A DNA stretch of 6,160 bases, taken from Deltaproteobacteria bacterium. Lineage in GTDB: Bacteria; Desulfobacterota; Desulfarculia; Adiutricales; Adiutricaceae. Where the stretch lies: NCBI GenBank assembly GCA_031269135.1, contig JAISZP010000206.1:1-6160 (forward strand). The letters are read 5' to 3'. The notes below the pieces were generated by a model. It saw nothing but the letters and a program-made list of their open reading frames with translations. It had not been told where the DNA came from and ran no database searches. Both the position numbers and the translations under genes were made by a program. Position 1 is the stretch's first letter. Every line of letters begins with the position of its first letter. Shown piece after piece: positions 5,739-6,160 of the stretch.

Positions 5739-6160
5739 TAGTCAATCCCTCGGCTTCAGCAAGATTGACGCTCACCAATCTTGAGACTCCAGGAGTTTCC
5801 ATGGTCACTCCGTAGAGCGTGTCGCTTATTTGCATGGTTCTTTTGTTGTGGGTCACCATAATTATTTGAGAGGCCTCCGATAGATTTCTTAAAAGTCGGG
5901 TAAAGCGGTCTATGTTAGCTTCATCCAAAGGCGCGTCAGCTTCATCCAACAGACAAAACGGACTCGGCTTAATTAGATAAAGGGCAAATATCAAGCAAAG
6001 AGAGGTCAGGGTTTTCTCTCCGCCGGAAAGCGACCTCATGACGGTTATCTTTTTTCCCGGTGGGTGCACGTGGATCTCTACGCCGCTCTCCAAAGGGTCG
6101 TCTTGGTTGGTTAGAGACAACCAACCTTCGCCGCCTTCAAAGAGCACCGGAAAGATATCC
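5731..6160 (-). CDS. smc: Chromosome partition protein SMC, C-terminal fragment
   Basis: This is the last 142 residues of SMC, the ATPase that compacts and segregates the chromosome together with ScpA and ScpB. The gene runs off the right edge of the window. Full-length SMC proteins are about 1,150-1,200 residues, so only the C-terminal half of the ATPase head is visible. Numbering from the first visible residue, the ABC signature is LSGGEK (44-49). Walker B is CLLDEADAPLDEAN (69-82) with catalytic Glu73. The switch histidine lies in THNKRTM (103-109). The stretch DTLYGVTMETPGVSRLVSV (113-131) is a characteristic SMC ending. The in-frame GTG at 6147 is an internal valine, because upstream codons read DIFP, continuous with the family. 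Its TGA overlaps the ftsY ATG, indicating co-transcription. No defect is seen. Confidence 0.97.
   Translation of the reverse strand, partial: DIFPVLFEGGEGWLSLTNQDDPLESGVEIHVHPPGKKITVMRSLSGGEKTLTSLCLIFALYLIKPSPFCLLDEADAPLDEANIDRFTRLLRNLSEASQIIMVTHNKRTMQISDTLYGVTMETPGVSRLVSVNLAEAEGLTND
5746..5751 (-). promoter_or_regulatory. Shine-Dalgarno of ftsY inside the end of smc
   Basis: GAGGGA on the minus strand lies seven bases before the ftsY ATG and within the last codons of smc. It supports the 5738 start. Together with the 8-nt gene overlap (ATGACTGA) it allows both independent initiation and translational coupling. Confidence 0.75.

Noticed and set aside
6145..6147. GTG as a start codon for a 138-residue protein
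   Set aside because: The frame continues upstream to the window edge with SMC-like residues, so this is an internal valine of a truncated smc, not a separate gene.

Overview
The window looks like a chromosomal segment of a Gram-negative bacterium. The combination of SMC followed directly by FtsY, an FtsY with a long acidic N-terminal domain, and a periplasmic-sensor histidine kinase suggests a deltaproteobacterium (Desulfobacterota-like). That placement is inferred from protein style only; there is no rRNA or other marker to confirm it. Coding DNA has a balanced base composition, whereas roughly the first 1.1 kb is visibly AT-rich.

Layout. Positions 1-1129 hold no gene I can name. There is one weak plus-strand reading frame (120-497) followed by a very clear intrinsic terminator (530-555), then about 575 bases of AT-rich, A-tract-laden DNA with a nested inverted repeat (836-897). 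A plus-strand gene at 1141-2292, with a perfect Shine-Dalgarno, encodes an exported, cysteine-free protein of unknown family. A short intergenic region (2293-2540) carries a hairpin (2463-2491) that sits between convergent transcription units and can serve both. From 6160 down to 2541 on the minus strand lies a tightly packed cluster: smc (3' end only), ftsY and a sensor histidine kinase gene. smc and ftsY overlap by 8 nt; ftsY and the kinase gene are separated by 3 nt.

How the genes fit together. SMC organises and segregates the chromosome, and FtsY is the signal recognition particle receptor that delivers membrane proteins co-translationally. Their adjacency is a common bacterial arrangement with no proven functional link. 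The kinase begins one codon after the ftsY stop, in the same reading frame and without its own Shine-Dalgarno, so it is probably translated by coupling to ftsY. No response regulator is present in the window, so its partner is encoded elsewhere.

I do not see a defence system, a complete mobile element, a CRISPR array or an RNA gene. The least ordinary features are the three back-to-back tandem-repeat arrays (24, 15 and 18 bp periods) in the FtsY acidic domain, the orphan kinase locked behind ftsY, and the unassigned secreted protein.
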